In this document: positions 33,379 to 42,500 of the stretch, piece by piece
How the letters are laid out: the number at the start of each line of letters is the position of its first letter
Numbering within the stretch: the first letter of the stretch is position 1
Origin: JAKAVN01 sp963796565
Lineage (GTDB): Bacteria > Desulfobacterota > Binatia > Binatales > Binataceae
Length of the DNA: 64,000 nt
NCBI GenBank assembly: GCA_963796565.1
Contig: CAWCMA010000001.1
Span: 1-64,000, forward strand
Direction: 5' to 3'
The notes under the pieces: generated by a model
What the model saw: only the letters and a program-made list of their open reading frames with translations
Database searches by the model: none
Told to the model about the DNA's origin: nothing
Program-made: the position numbers and the translations under genes

Positions 33379-34458
33379 ATGAAGATCAAAGCCGCAATCG
33401 TTGGAGCCACCGGAATTGCTGGTCAACAGGTACTGGCCGCCCTGGATGGCCATCCGTTTTTCGAAATCGCCGCGCTGGCCGCTTCCGAGCGCTCTGCCGG
33501 AAAGACCTTTTCCGAGGCGATAACCGACGCGCAAAGCGGCGTGCGGCGATGGTACGTCGGCGGTTGCGAGCCCCCGGCCGAGGCGCTTGGCCTCCAGCTG
33601 CAGGACGCGAAGTCGCTCGACCTTGGCGGGATCGGCGTGGTGTTTGCCGCGGTCGAATCCGAGGCCGCGCGCGAGCTGGAGCCGATTTACGCAGCCCTGG
33701 TTCCAACCATCAGCACCGCCCGGCCGCATCGGATGGACGCCGACGTGCCGCTGCTGATCCCCGGCGTCAACCTCGACCATCTCGCGCTGGTGAACGAGCA
33801 ACGCCGGCGTCGTGGATGGAAAGGCTATATCGCGACCCTGCCCAACTGCACCGCGACCGGCCTTGCGATCACGCTGAAGGCGCTCGATGCGCGCTTCGGC
33901 GTCGAGGCCACGATGGTGACGACGATGCAGGGTATCTCGGGCGCCGGGCGCGACCTGTCCGCGCTCGACATCGTCGAAAACGTCATCCCGTACATCCCGC
34001 GCGAAGAGGAGCGGGTGATGCTCGAGACGCGCAAAATCCTCGGCCGCATGGCCGAAGGCGGCATCGCCGAGCTGCCGCTTCGCGTGAGCGCGACCTGCAC
34101 GCGTGCCGCGGTGCTCAACGGACATACCGAAGTGGTTGCGGTGTCGCTGAAAAGGGCGGCCGGTCTCGAGGCGGTAAGCGAGGCGTTCGAAAGTTTCGGG
34201 CGCGAGTTCACCGCGCTCGGCCTGCCCAATTCGCCCCGCCACATGATAACCGTGCATCGCGATCCAATGCGCCCGCAGCCGCGCCTGGACCGCGATGCCG
34301 AGCGTGGGATGACGACTTCGATCGGACGGATCCGCGCCGATGAAGTCCTGCCCAACGGAGTGAAGTACGTCCTGGTTACGCACAACGCGGCGATGGGCGC
34401 GGGGCGCGGGGCGGTGCTGCTCGCCGAATATTTGCAGCACGCCGGCTATCTTGCGTAG
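33379..34458 (+). CDS. asd: Aspartate-semialdehyde dehydrogenase
   Basis: 359 residues; GATGIAGQQ at 9-17 binds NADP, Cys157 in LPNCTATGLA is the thioester Cys, His249 in LNGHTE the acid-base His. Similar to the archaeal/fungal-type Asd (VSATCTRAAVLNGH). Makes L-aspartate 4-semialdehyde from aspartyl phosphate for Lys, Thr and Met. Start could be ATG 33379 or GTG 33367; neither has a well-spaced ribosome site. Supplies the homoserine branch used by thrC in the neighbouring sulfur block. Confidence 0.92.
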   Translation: MKIKAAIVGATGIAGQQVLAALDGHPFFEIAALAASERSAGKTFSEAITDAQSGVRRWYVGGCEPPAEALGLQLQDAKSLDLGGIGVVFAAVESEAARELEPIYAALVPTISTARPHRMDADVPLLIPGVNLDHLALVNEQRRRRGWKGYIATLPNCTATGLAITLKALDARFGVEATMVTTMQGISGAGRDLSALDIVENVIPYIPREEERVMLETRKILGRMAEGGIAELPLRVSATCTRAAVLNGHTEVVAVSLKRAAGLEAVSEAFESFGREFTALGLPNSPRHMITVHRDPMRPQPRLDRDAERGMTTSIGRIRADEVLPNGVKYVLVTHNAAMGAGRGAVLLAEYLQHAGYLA

Positions 34459-34550
34459 GCCGGTTCTCTCTTGCGAGGAGCTGCCCGTGTGGCGGGTCTC
34501 AAAGTTCGCTGATGAAAATCCCCTGCCGGCAGTAGTATTTTCGCCTTCAG

Positions 34551-34596
34551 GTCATCCTTCGACTCGGCTCGCAGTCGCTCGCCGGCTCAGGATGAC
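34551..34596. repeat. REP-like palindromic element between convergent genes
   Basis: GTCATCCT ... AGGATGAC, 8-bp terminal arms around a GC-rich TCGACTCGGCTCGC..GCTCGCCGGCTC core (46 bases), typical of dispersed bacterial palindromic repeats. Only one copy was seen in the window. Between asd and arsM ends, where it may serve as a bidirectional terminator. Confidence 0.7.
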
Positions 34597-34632
34597 TTTC
34601 ACCTTTGCGAAACTTATCCGGGAGACGTTACC

Positions 34633-35442
34633 CTAGCGCGGTTTGCGAGCACGCACGAAGGCGCTCATGAATTTGCCGTCGACCAGCGGCGCGATTTTTT
34701 CGATGTCGAGATTTGCGCTGGCGAAAAACTCGGGGGCGTCTTTCGCGTAGTAGACGCGAGTCGGCTCGACCTCGACGTCCGCGAATCCGGCACCGCTCAA
34801 TTTCGCCCGGTACTCGGATTCCTCCAAAGCTCCGGCGATGCATCCGATCCATAGCTCGACGCTGCGGCGAATAGTATGCGGGACCTCGCCACGCACCACC
34901 ACGTCCGAGACCGCGAAGCGGCCCCCGGGGCGCAGTACGCGGAACGCCTCGGCCAGCACGCGATCCTTGTCGCCCGAGAGGTTGATTACGCAGTTCGAGA
35001 TGATCACGTCGACCGAATTGTCGGGCAGCGGGATGTTTTCGATCTCGCCCTTCAAGAACTCGACATTCTGCGCGCCGGCCTTGCGCTGGTTCTCGCGCGC
35101 CAGGGCCAGCATCTCGTCGGTCATGTCGAGCCCGTAGGCTTTGCCGCTGGGGCCGACGCGGCGTGCCGAGAGCAATACGTCGATTCCGCCGCCGGAGCCG
35201 AGGTCGAGCACCGTCTCGCCAGGCTTAAGCTCGGCGAGCGCGGTCGGATTGCCGCATCCGAGCGACGCGGCGACCGCTTCCGTCGGCAGCGCCGACTTTT
35301 CGTTGTCGGCGTAAAGGTTCGAGGTGATCGGATTGCCGCAGGGGGCGGCGGTGCCGCAGCAGCCGCTATCCTGGCTCGAGACGCGCCGAGCGGCGCGCGC
35401 GTAATTTTCCCTGACCTGTTCTTTAATCGAGGGTTCGCTCAT
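34633..35442 (-). CDS. arsM: Arsenite methyltransferase
   Basis: 269-residue SAM-dependent methyltransferase. SAM motif LDLGSGGGIDVLLSARRVG at 79-97; conserved Cys63 (LGCGNPT), Cys151 (SNCVINLS) and Cys201 (IGCIAG). The 50-residue gap between the last two matches the As(III)-binding pair of algal ArsM. Methylates arsenite to volatile or less toxic species. No arsR is adjacent; regulation unseen. All catalytic Cys are normal codons. Confidence 0.95.
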   Translation of the reverse strand: MSEPSIKEQVRENYARAARRVSSQDSGCCGTAAPCGNPITSNLYADNEKSALPTEAVAASLGCGNPTALAELKPGETVLDLGSGGGIDVLLSARRVGPSGKAYGLDMTDEMLALARENQRKAGAQNVEFLKGEIENIPLPDNSVDVIISNCVINLSGDKDRVLAEAFRVLRPGGRFAVSDVVVRGEVPHTIRRSVELWIGCIAGALEESEYRAKLSGAGFADVEVEPTRVYYAKDAPEFFASANLDIEKIAPLVDGKFMSAFVRARKPR

Positions 35443-35698
35443 TGTCTGTGCTCCGATGCCGCCGCGTGGGCGGCCGTTCCGCGTTCGCCGCGTCCGTCAG
35501 TCGATCATCCATTCATAATTCCATATATCTGAAACTATATAGAAGTCAACCGCGGTTGGAATGCCCACAGAATGCCGCGACACGTCGGCATCGCCCGGCG
35601 CTGACACTCGCGCCGCCAAACCTGATATACAAAACGTGCTAAAAATGGATGCGTGATTGCCGCGCCGTCGTGTGCGGCGTCGCGAAAGAGATGATCCG

Positions 35699-36121
35699 AT
35701 GGCGGCCGCAGTGAAAAGCGAAAAACCTGTTCCCGTTGCCGACGAACTCTCGCAGCCGTTCTGGGACGCGGCCAAGCAGCACCGACTCGTGGTGCAGCGT
35801 TGCGCCGAATGCGAGTATTACAATCATCCGCCGCGCCCCACTTGCGACCGCTGCTCCTCGCAGCGCCTGGAGTTCGCGCCGGTCTCCGGCCGCGGCACGA
35901 TCTACACCTTCACCGTGATGCATCAGCCGAGCGTAGCCGGCTTCGAGGGCGAGGTCCCGTACGTCAATATCGTAGTCGAACTCGAGGAGCAGCCGATGCT
36001 GTTCATGGTTTCCAATCTGCCGCACGCGGAGCTGGACAAAATCCGCATCGGCGGACGCGCCGAAGTCTGGTTTGAGGAGCGCGGCGGGGATCTGGCGCTC
36101 GCGCAGTTCAAGCTGGTCTGA
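35699..36121 (+). CDS. Zn-ribbon OB-fold (DUF35) protein, thiolase partner
   Basis: 140 residues. Rubredoxin-like zinc ribbon Cys35, Cys38, Cys49, Cys52 (CAECEY .. CDRCSS), then an OB-fold (GRGTIYTFTVMHQP, VPYVNIVVELEE). In steroid and other acyl-CoA pathways such proteins bind SCPx-type thiolases or aldolases. The next gene, 15 bases on, encodes one, so the two form a complex by analogy. ATG 35699 picked over upstream Arg-rich codons. Confidence 0.88.
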   Translation: MAAAVKSEKPVPVADELSQPFWDAAKQHRLVVQRCAECEYYNHPPRPTCDRCSSQRLEFAPVSGRGTIYTFTVMHQPSVAGFEGEVPYVNIVVELEEQPMLFMVSNLPHAELDKIRIGGRAEVWFEERGGDLALAQFKLV

Positions 36122-36136
36122 GCGGAGGAGGGGAGC

Positions 36137-37324
36137 GTGGCGATGTGGCACGGCAAGGGCAAGACCGCGATCGTCGGGATCGGTTACTCGGAGCTGGTGC
36201 GTCAGTCCAAGCGACCGCTGGGATTGCTCGCGCTCGACGCCTGCCGCGAAGCGATCGCAGACGCGGGGCTGAGCCCGCAGCAGATCGACGGGCTAGCGAC
36301 TTATCCCGAGGCGCCGTTTCTGGGCGCCGGCACGCGCGACGGCGTCGATATTGTCAGTGTCGCCTGGATCATCAACCATCTGGCGCTCGCGCCCGACGTG
36401 CGATGGTACGCGCAGATCGAGACCGGGATGATCGCGGCCCCGGTAATCGAGGGCGCGCACGCGCTGATGGCCGGGGCGTGCGACTACGTGCTCATCTGGC
36501 GCGCGCTGCATCAGCCGCGCAACTACGGCGCGTTCAGCGGCGCGCGTGCCGGCGGCGACGCGCAGTTCCTCGCGCCCTATGGATGCGTCGGGGTAATCCA
36601 GTCGCACGCGATGGCGTGGCGGCGCTACATGCATCAGTACGGCGCCACCCGCGAGCATCTCGCCACTTTCGTGGTGAACTCGCGGCGCAACGCCAATCTC
36701 AATCCACGCGCCTTCTTTCACACCAAGCCGATGACCCGCGAGGACTATTTCGCCGCGCGGCCGATCGCCGAGCCGTTTTGCCTGTTCGATTGCGACGTGC
36801 CGGTCGAGGGCTGCGTAGCCCTGGTGATGACCAGTGCCGAGCGCGCGCGCGACCTGCGCCGTCCGCCGGCCTACGTCGCCGGCCATGGTCAGAACACGGT
36901 CAGCCGGCGGAGCGTGCTCCTCTATACGCTCGACGACTACGTCATCAACGGCAAATCGCTGGCGGACAAGTTGTGGTCGGCGGCGGGACTGGGCCCGGCC
37001 GACATGGACGCCGCGCAGTTGTACGACGGCTTCAGCCCGTCCACGCTCTACTGGCTGGAGGCGGCCGGCTTCTGCAAGCGGGGCGAGGCCTACGCGTTCG
37101 TCCAGGACGGCCGTATCGCGCTGGAGGGCGAATTGCCGGTTAACACCTTCGGCGGCAGCCTGAGCGAAGGGCGGCTGCACGGGATGGGACATATCGCCGA
37201 AGCGGTGTTCCAGGTGACCGGGCGCGCCGAGCGCCGGCAAGTTCCGGGTGCGGCTGCGGTATGTGCGATCGACGGTTCGCCGATGATGCGTGGCAGCGGA
37301 ATCGTGGTCACGCGCGACCCGTAG
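36137..37324 (+). CDS. SCPx/thiolase-fold protein (acyl-CoA thiolase or Ltp2-like aldolase)
   Basis: 395-residue thiolase-fold protein of the lipid-transfer/SCP-x branch. It keeps the fold landmarks TAIVGIGYSELVRQS, AQLYDGFSP and GRLHGMGHIAEAV, but the usual nucleophilic Cys is missing where the sequence reads YAQIETGMIAAP. Lacking that Cys and pairing with a DUF35 protein is the pattern of Ltp2, a retro-aldolase cleaving beta-hydroxyacyl-CoA. The YDGFSP Tyr would be catalytic. Substrate (steroid, terpene or branched fatty acyl-CoA) is inferred only. Confidence 0.85.
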   Translation: MAMWHGKGKTAIVGIGYSELVRQSKRPLGLLALDACREAIADAGLSPQQIDGLATYPEAPFLGAGTRDGVDIVSVAWIINHLALAPDVRWYAQIETGMIAAPVIEGAHALMAGACDYVLIWRALHQPRNYGAFSGARAGGDAQFLAPYGCVGVIQSHAMAWRRYMHQYGATREHLATFVVNSRRNANLNPRAFFHTKPMTREDYFAARPIAEPFCLFDCDVPVEGCVALVMTSAERARDLRRPPAYVAGHGQNTVSRRSVLLYTLDDYVINGKSLADKLWSAAGLGPADMDAAQLYDGFSPSTLYWLEAAGFCKRGEAYAFVQDGRIALEGELPVNTFGGSLSEGRLHGMGHIAEAVFQVTGRAERRQVPGAAAVCAIDGSPMMRGSGIVVTRDP

Positions 37325-37483
37325 CGTTCCCTCCCGTGAGGGGTTTCGAGGCTCTTCCATTCCCTTGCGGAAAAGCATAGGCTCTGATGCGTAACGGTCG
37401 GAGTGTTCCCTATCAAACTCCCGGGAATTAGCCCGGGTCCTCTGTTCGAGAGCTTCCCGACAAATACCAACGGAGGGCAATTG

Positions 37484-37816
37484 ATGCCCAGCAAATTGTA
37501 CGTAGGCAATCTGGCCTACGCGGTAACCAATGACGACCTGCAGCAGCTGTTTTCGCAAGTGGGACAGGTGCAGAGCGTCGCGATCATCACCGACAAGTTT
37601 TCGGGCCAGTCAAAGGGTTTCGGTTTTGTCGAGATGGCTAGTGCGGATGATGCTGCCAAGGCAATTCAGCAGTTCAACGAGACTGAACTGAAGGGCCGCA
37701 ACATCAAGGTCAACGAGGCCAAGCCTCGTGAGTCGAGCTTCGGCGGTGGTGGCGGCGGCGGCAACCGGGGCGGTGGCGGCGGCGGCGGTGGAAATCGCGG
37801 CCGCGATCGCTGGTAA
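37484..37816 (+). CDS. Glycine-rich RRM RNA-binding protein
   Basis: 110 residues. Single RRM with RNP2 LYVGNL (5-10) and RNP1 KGFGFVEM (44-51), followed by a Gly/Arg/Asn tail. The form is that of bacterial cold-inducible RNA-binding proteins. GGAGGGCAATTG before ATG 37484. A long untranslated leader (37325-37483) with a CCCGGG..CCCGGG palindrome may be a cold-responsive leader, as in similar genes; inference. Strong terminator follows. Confidence 0.93.
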   Translation: MPSKLYVGNLAYAVTNDDLQQLFSQVGQVQSVAIITDKFSGQSKGFGFVEMASADDAAKAIQQFNETELKGRNIKVNEAKPRESSFGGGGGGGNRGGGGGGGGNRGRDRW

Positions 37817-37828
37817 CAGTTGATCGAA

Positions 37829-37865
37829 AACGGGGGCGGGCCGAGCCCTGCCCCCGTTGTTTTTT
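37829..37865 (+). terminator. Rho-independent terminator after the RRM gene
   Basis: Stem AACGGGGGC / GCCCCCGTT with additional inner GGG/CCC pairing, followed by GTTTTTT. Confidence 0.9.
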
Positions 37866-37944
37866 AGCGCACGCAAATTTGAACCCGACGGCACCGGCCG
37901 CTTCAGCGAGCCGATGACCGCGGTGGTTTGGCAGGGGCGACCAG

Positions 37945-38121
37945 TTGGAAAAACGTCGCAGAGAACAGCTTCGTCGGCAAAAGCAACAGGACAAGGAACA
38001 GCGTCGGGTCAAACGCGTCACCGAACGGCAAACTCCGGGAGTGGCCAAGGATAAAGACGCCGACCTGGCCGATATGGTCCCCGGACCGCAGCCCGGCCAG
38101 ATTATCGACCTCGATCAGTAG
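37945..38121 (+). CDS. 58-residue charged small protein with VPGPQPGQ motif
   Basis: Starts at TTG 37945 (an in-frame TGA closes the frame 30 bases upstream): LEKRRREQLRRQKQQ, a basic N-terminal helix, then ADLADMVPGPQPGQIIDLDQ and two stops (TAGTAG). The combination of a K/R/Q helix and an acidic VPGPQ tail recalls small conserved proteins of deltaproteobacteria, from memory. Weak ribosome site GGGG. Function unknown; possibly ribosome- or RNA-associated. Confidence 0.6.
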   Translation: MEKRRREQLRRQKQQDKEQRRVKRVTERQTPGVAKDKDADLADMVPGPQPGQIIDLDQ

Positions 38122-38241
38122 TAGCAGTCGTAAAACTCGCAGCGCGAGTCTTTCCCACGGCTCGTTCTCCACGCTTGTTTAAACAATAGTATTCGTCAGC
38201 GGTTCGCGGTTCGCGTCGATGTTGCAGACGTGGAGGACGAC

Positions 38242-39537
38242 CTACGCGCCGGAGCTTGCGACCAGCGCGAGAAAATCCGCCAGATGGATCACCCGGATGC
38301 GTGACTTGCGCCGGCGTAATTCCTCCGCTATCTGAAATTCGCAGCCGGGATTGCCCAGCACGACGTAGTCGGCACCAGTCGCCTCGATATTGTCGGCCTT
38401 GCGCTGCGCCAGTCGATGCGCCATTGCGGTTTCGAGCAGGTTGTAGCTGCCGGCCGACCCGCAGCACAGGTCGGACTCCGCCATCTCGACCAGCCGCACG
38501 CCTGCAATTGACGCGAGGAGCTTGCGCGGCCCCTCGCGCACGCCCATGCCGTGCACAAGATGACACGAGTCATGATACGTCACGACGCATTCGAGCCGGC
38601 CCGCCGGTTTGTCGCGCGCGAGCAGCAGCGTGCTGAGATCGGTCGCGCGGGCCGAGACCTCGCGCGCGTCGCCCGCCAGCTCCGGGTCATCTTTCAATAA
38701 TTCGCCGTACGACGCGATCGCCGCGGCGCATCCCGACGCCGCCGAAACGATCGCCTGAGCGCCGGATCGTTTGAGCGCCCGCACGTTGCGGCGCGCGAAG
38801 TCCAGTCCGCGCGGCAGGTTACCGTCGTGCAGATCGAGCGCGCCGCAGCAGACCGTGGGCGCGAGCTGCACGACATGATAGCCGGCCGCCGCCAGCGCAC
38901 GCTCCGTGTTGCGATTTTCCGAAGGCGTTAGCACCTCCGCGACGCATCCGTGATGCACCACCGCGGTGGGGCCGCCGGAATTCGCCGCCGTGGTCTCGGG
39001 ATAAACGGGCGAGACCCGCGTCAGCTCCGGCACCAGATCGATCCACTCGCGCAGCGCGCGGGGCATTAGGCGGCGAACTGCGCCGCGCATTTTGAGCCGC
39101 TCGGCGGCGCGCAACGGCCATAGCATCACGCGGAGCCGCGCCGGATACGGAAAGATGAAGCGGACCGCCGCATGCCGCAGCGCGTCGATGAACCCGCGCC
39201 GATGGTTGCGGTCGACGAAGTCGCGCGTCCGCTCCAGGAGCCGCCCATAGTGAATGCCCGACGGACAGGCGGTCTCGCATCCACGGCATCCCAGGCACGA
39301 GTCGAGATGGCGTACGACGTCGTCGTCGAGCGTCATCCGCCCCTCCGCAAGCGATTTCATCAAGTAGATCCGCCCGCGCGGCGAATCCATCTCGGTCCGC
39401 GTCAGCAGATAGGTTGGACACGACTCCAGGCAAAGGCCGCAGTGCACGCAGTCGAACAGGAGGTCGTATTCGACCACGTCGTGGGCCGGGCCGGAACGCG
39501 CCGGCGCAACCGGTTCCCGGGTTTCGGCATCGCCCAT
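38242..39537 (-). CDS. glcF: Glycolate oxidase iron-sulfur subunit
   Basis: 431 residues. Two 4Fe-4S motifs: Cys30/33/36/40 and Cys81/84/87/91. Two CCG domains follow (HHGCVAEVL..VCCGALDL and YHDSCHLVHG..LCCGSAGS), the heterodisulfide-reductase-like electron-transfer layout of GlcF. Passes electrons from glycolate to the quinone pool at the inner membrane. ATG 39537 overlaps the glcE stop as TGATG, so it is translationally coupled. Confidence 0.95.
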   Translation of the reverse strand: MGDAETREPVAPARSGPAHDVVEYDLLFDCVHCGLCLESCPTYLLTRTEMDSPRGRIYLMKSLAEGRMTLDDDVVRHLDSCLGCRGCETACPSGIHYGRLLERTRDFVDRNHRRGFIDALRHAAVRFIFPYPARLRVMLWPLRAAERLKMRGAVRRLMPRALREWIDLVPELTRVSPVYPETTAANSGGPTAVVHHGCVAEVLTPSENRNTERALAAAGYHVVQLAPTVCCGALDLHDGNLPRGLDFARRNVRALKRSGAQAIVSAASGCAAAIASYGELLKDDPELAGDAREVSARATDLSTLLLARDKPAGRLECVVTYHDSCHLVHGMGVREGPRKLLASIAGVRLVEMAESDLCCGSAGSYNLLETAMAHRLAQRKADNIEATGADYVVLGNPGCEFQIAEELRRRKSRIRVIHLADFLALVASSGA

Positions 39538-40820
39538 CAAAGTCCCCCAACGAAACATCCGGGGTTAAAAACTCCCGCCGGATCGAAGGCGGCCTTGAGC
39601 CGGCGCATCAGTTTGACTGCGCCGGCGGGAGGCTCATCGAAAAATTCCAGATGCGGTCGCAACGCCGGCGCGGCCGCGAGCAGCCGCAGATGGCCACGCG
39701 CCGCGTGCGCTGCAACGCGCCAGCGGTCGAGAGTCTCGCGCGCCTTTAGCGGGTCAAGCTCGCCGCCGATGAAGATTTGCGCGACGCCGCATGCCGCGTG
39801 GGCGCGAAATTCCGCACCCGCGGCCTCGACGCATCGGTGAAGCTCGGCCGGCGCCGTAGCGAGTTGAGCAGCGAGCGCGGCGGGCGCGAATTCCAGATCG
39901 CGCAATTGCTCGTAGGTCTCGATGGCACGCGCGCCATCGGTGAAGACGGCGCCGGCCAGACCGCCGAAATGGCCGCCAAAATAGTCGCGTTGATAGTCCA
40001 GCTCGGAAGCGCTGCCGGCGATCGCGGCCAGCAGCAGACAAGCTTCCGGATGGCCGAAACGCGCGGCGAGCCCGGGGCTCAGCACCTCGACGTGCACGAG
40101 CGGCAGCGCATCGTAAAGCTTGAGCGCCGCGCCGAATGCGTCGGCCGCGCGCGTAAACGGCGCGATGCCTATCGTGTAGCCCTCGGGAATCGGCCGCAGT
40201 TTGAACGCGGCCTCCGTTATTATTCCAAGCGTTCCGAACGATCCGGTCATCACTTTCATCAAATCATAGCCGGCGACGTTTTTGACTACCCGTCCGCCGC
40301 CATGCACCGCGCGTCCCTCGTGGCCAATGAAGCGCACGCCAATCAGCAGGTCGCGCGGCGTGCCCTCGGAGAGCCTGAGCGGGCCGGCCTGCGAGGCGCC
40401 GATAAGCGCGCCGAGCGTGGTTGCGCCAGGATTGGCCGGGTCGAGCGGCAAGCGCTGTCCATGCTCTGCCAGGCGCTGGTTGAGCGCGCCAAGCGTGATT
40501 CCGGCCTCGGCAATCACGGTCATATCTTCGGGTTCGCAGGCAACTATGCGGTCCATGTGGGCGAGCGAGACGCCGAGCATCGCGGGCGCGCGGCGAATTT
40601 CACCGAGCGTGCGCGCGGCGCCGAGCGGCGCGAGCGTGGTCGGGCCGGCTTCGCCTTGGCGTTCACATATGCGGACGAGCGCGGCGATTTCCTCGCTGCC
40701 GCGCGGTTCGGCGATTATCCGCGCGGCGAGCGTTTCACGTCCGCGCGGCGGGCGCACGCCCTCGGCGCCCAACAGCCGGCGGATCGCGTTCTCGACCTTG
40801 TCGACCTGAGCGTCGATCAC
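39537..40820 (-). CDS. glcE: Glycolate oxidase FAD-binding subunit GlcE
   Basis: 427 residues, PCMH-type FAD-binding domain (LDPANPGATTLGALIGASQAGPLRL, GGGRVVKNVAGYDLMKVMTGSFGTLGIITEAAFKL) and a C-terminal oxidase cap. Starts at GTG 40820, three bases past the glcD stop. Part of the three-subunit oxidase converting glycolate to glyoxylate. Confidence 0.94.
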   Translation of the reverse strand: MIDAQVDKVENAIRRLLGAEGVRPPRGRETLAARIIAEPRGSEEIAALVRICERQGEAGPTTLAPLGAARTLGEIRRAPAMLGVSLAHMDRIVACEPEDMTVIAEAGITLGALNQRLAEHGQRLPLDPANPGATTLGALIGASQAGPLRLSEGTPRDLLIGVRFIGHEGRAVHGGGRVVKNVAGYDLMKVMTGSFGTLGIITEAAFKLRPIPEGYTIGIAPFTRAADAFGAALKLYDALPLVHVEVLSPGLAARFGHPEACLLLAAIAGSASELDYQRDYFGGHFGGLAGAVFTDGARAIETYEQLRDLEFAPAALAAQLATAPAELHRCVEAAGAEFRAHAACGVAQIFIGGELDPLKARETLDRWRVAAHAARGHLRLLAAAPALRPHLEFFDEPPAGAVKLMRRLKAAFDPAGVFNPGCFVGGL

Positions 40821-40823
40821 CGG

Positions 40824-42284
40824 CTATAGCGGGGCCTGGCGGCGCGGTGCGGCGACTTCGACACAGCCGCCGGGTTGCGGGATGACCTTGTTGGGGTTGG
40901 CGTGTCCGGTGGGATCGAACACGCGGCGCAGCTCGCTCATGACGATGAGATCCTCGGGTGCGAACAGCAGCGGCATCTCCTGCTGCTTCTCGACCCCGAT
41001 GCCGTGCTCGCCGGTCAGGCTGCCGCCCATCTCGACGCAGGCCTTCAGGATCTCGCGGCCCGCTTCGATCGCGCGCCGCACCTGGTCGGGATCGCGCTCG
41101 TCATAGAGCACGATCGGATGGATATTGCCGTCGCCGGCATGGAAGACATTGCCGATCGCGAGCTTGTAGTGGCGGCTGAGCGCCGAGATCACGCGCAGGA
41201 TGTCGGGCAGCCGCGTGCGCGGCACCACGCCGTCCTGGGTGGCATAGTTGGGCGCGAGCCGGCCGACCGCGCCGAAGGCGCGCTTGCGCGCCTTCCATAG
41301 CAGCGCGCGCTCGGCCTCGTCGCGCGCGAGTTTCACCTCGACCGCGCCGGCCTCGGTGGCGATGCGCGCGATGCGCTCGGCGCGTTCGCTGAGCCCGGCC
41401 TCCAGCCCGTCGATTTCGATGATCAGCACGGCGCCGGCGTCGGCGGGAAACCCGACTTTGAACGCCGCCTCGACCGCGCGAATGATGAGCTGGTCCATCA
41501 TTTCGATCGCGCCCGGAATGATCCCGGCGGCGATGATCGCGGTGACCGCCGCGGTCGCGCGTTCGACGTCGGCGAAGATTCCGAGCAGCGTGCGATGCGC
41601 CTGCGGCTCGCGCAGGAGCCTCAGCGTCGCGCGCGTCACGATTCCAGCGGTGCCTTCAGCGCCGACCACCGCGCCGAGCAGGTCATAGCCCAGGCGCTCG
41701 TCGGCCGGGCCGCCCAGCTCGACGACTTCGCCGCCCGCGAGCACCAGCTCGGCTCCCAGCACGTGGTTGGTGGTGACACCATACTTCAGCGTATGCGGGC
41801 CGCCGGAGTTCTCGGCGATATTGCCGCCGATGGTGCAGGCGGCCTGCGAGGATGGATCGGGCGCGTAAAAATACCCGGCCTCCTTGACCGCGTTGGTCAC
41901 GTTGATATTGACCACGCCGCTTTCAACCTCGATGCGCCGGTTGGCGAGATCGCAGGCGACGATGTGGTTCATGCGCGACGTGCATACCATCACCGGCGCG
42001 TTAAGCGGCAGGCATCCGCCGGACAGTCCCGTGCCCGCACCCCGCGGCACGAAAGCCACCCCGCGCCGCTCGAGCGCGGCCAGCACGCCGCTTACCTGCG
42101 CGGTAGTCCGCGGCAGCACCAGCAGGTCGGGCGCGCTCTTGGCGATGGTCCATCCGTCGCACTCGTAAACGGCGAGTTCGCTTGGGCGCGCGACGACGCC
42201 GTCTGCGCCGACGATTGCGGCCAGCTCCGCGGCGAGTGCGGGCAGTTCGGCGGTAAGTTGCGAGGCGGCGACGAGGCTTTCCAC
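40824..42284 (-). CDS. glcD: Glycolate oxidase subunit GlcD
   Basis: 486 residues. FAD domain with RGAGTGLSGGCLP, DPSSQAACTIGGNIAENSGG and GYDLLGAVVGAEGTAG; C-terminal cap HAGDGNIHP and GEHGIGVEK, the metal and substrate residues of the family. GTG start at 42284. Leads the glcDEF operon, divergent from the aminotransferase gene that would use its product. Confidence 0.95.
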   Translation of the reverse strand: MESLVAASQLTAELPALAAELAAIVGADGVVARPSELAVYECDGWTIAKSAPDLLVLPRTTAQVSGVLAALERRGVAFVPRGAGTGLSGGCLPLNAPVMVCTSRMNHIVACDLANRRIEVESGVVNINVTNAVKEAGYFYAPDPSSQAACTIGGNIAENSGGPHTLKYGVTTNHVLGAELVLAGGEVVELGGPADERLGYDLLGAVVGAEGTAGIVTRATLRLLREPQAHRTLLGIFADVERATAAVTAIIAAGIIPGAIEMMDQLIIRAVEAAFKVGFPADAGAVLIIEIDGLEAGLSERAERIARIATEAGAVEVKLARDEAERALLWKARKRAFGAVGRLAPNYATQDGVVPRTRLPDILRVISALSRHYKLAIGNVFHAGDGNIHPIVLYDERDPDQVRRAIEAGREILKACVEMGGSLTGEHGIGVEKQQEMPLLFAPEDLIVMSELRRVFDPTGHANPNKVIPQPGGCVEVAAPRRQAPL

Positions 42285-42320
42285 GGCCCGCTACTGTAGC
42301 ACGATCGCGCCGAATCGAGA

Positions 42321-42388
42321 TCGGCGCGCTTCGCGCTCTTGCGGGGTCGGCGCGCTACGCGCTTTTGCCGGCGCTGCGCGCTTTTGCC
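42321..42388. repeat. Three imperfect tandem copies of a ~21-25 base unit
   Basis: Three copies of GGCGCGCT(T/A)CGCGCT(C/T)TTGC-like sequence at about 42321, 42347 and 42368, in the divergent region between glcD and the aminotransferase gene. Confidence 0.7.
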
Positions 42389-42500
42389 ATGCGCGCCCGT
42401 CCGGTCAATAATGAGCGCAACGCAAAATCGCGCCGGTTCTGAAGCCGCCCCCGCTCGCGGGTGCGTTTCAAGGCGCCGGCGCTGAAAAGGGAGACCGCCT

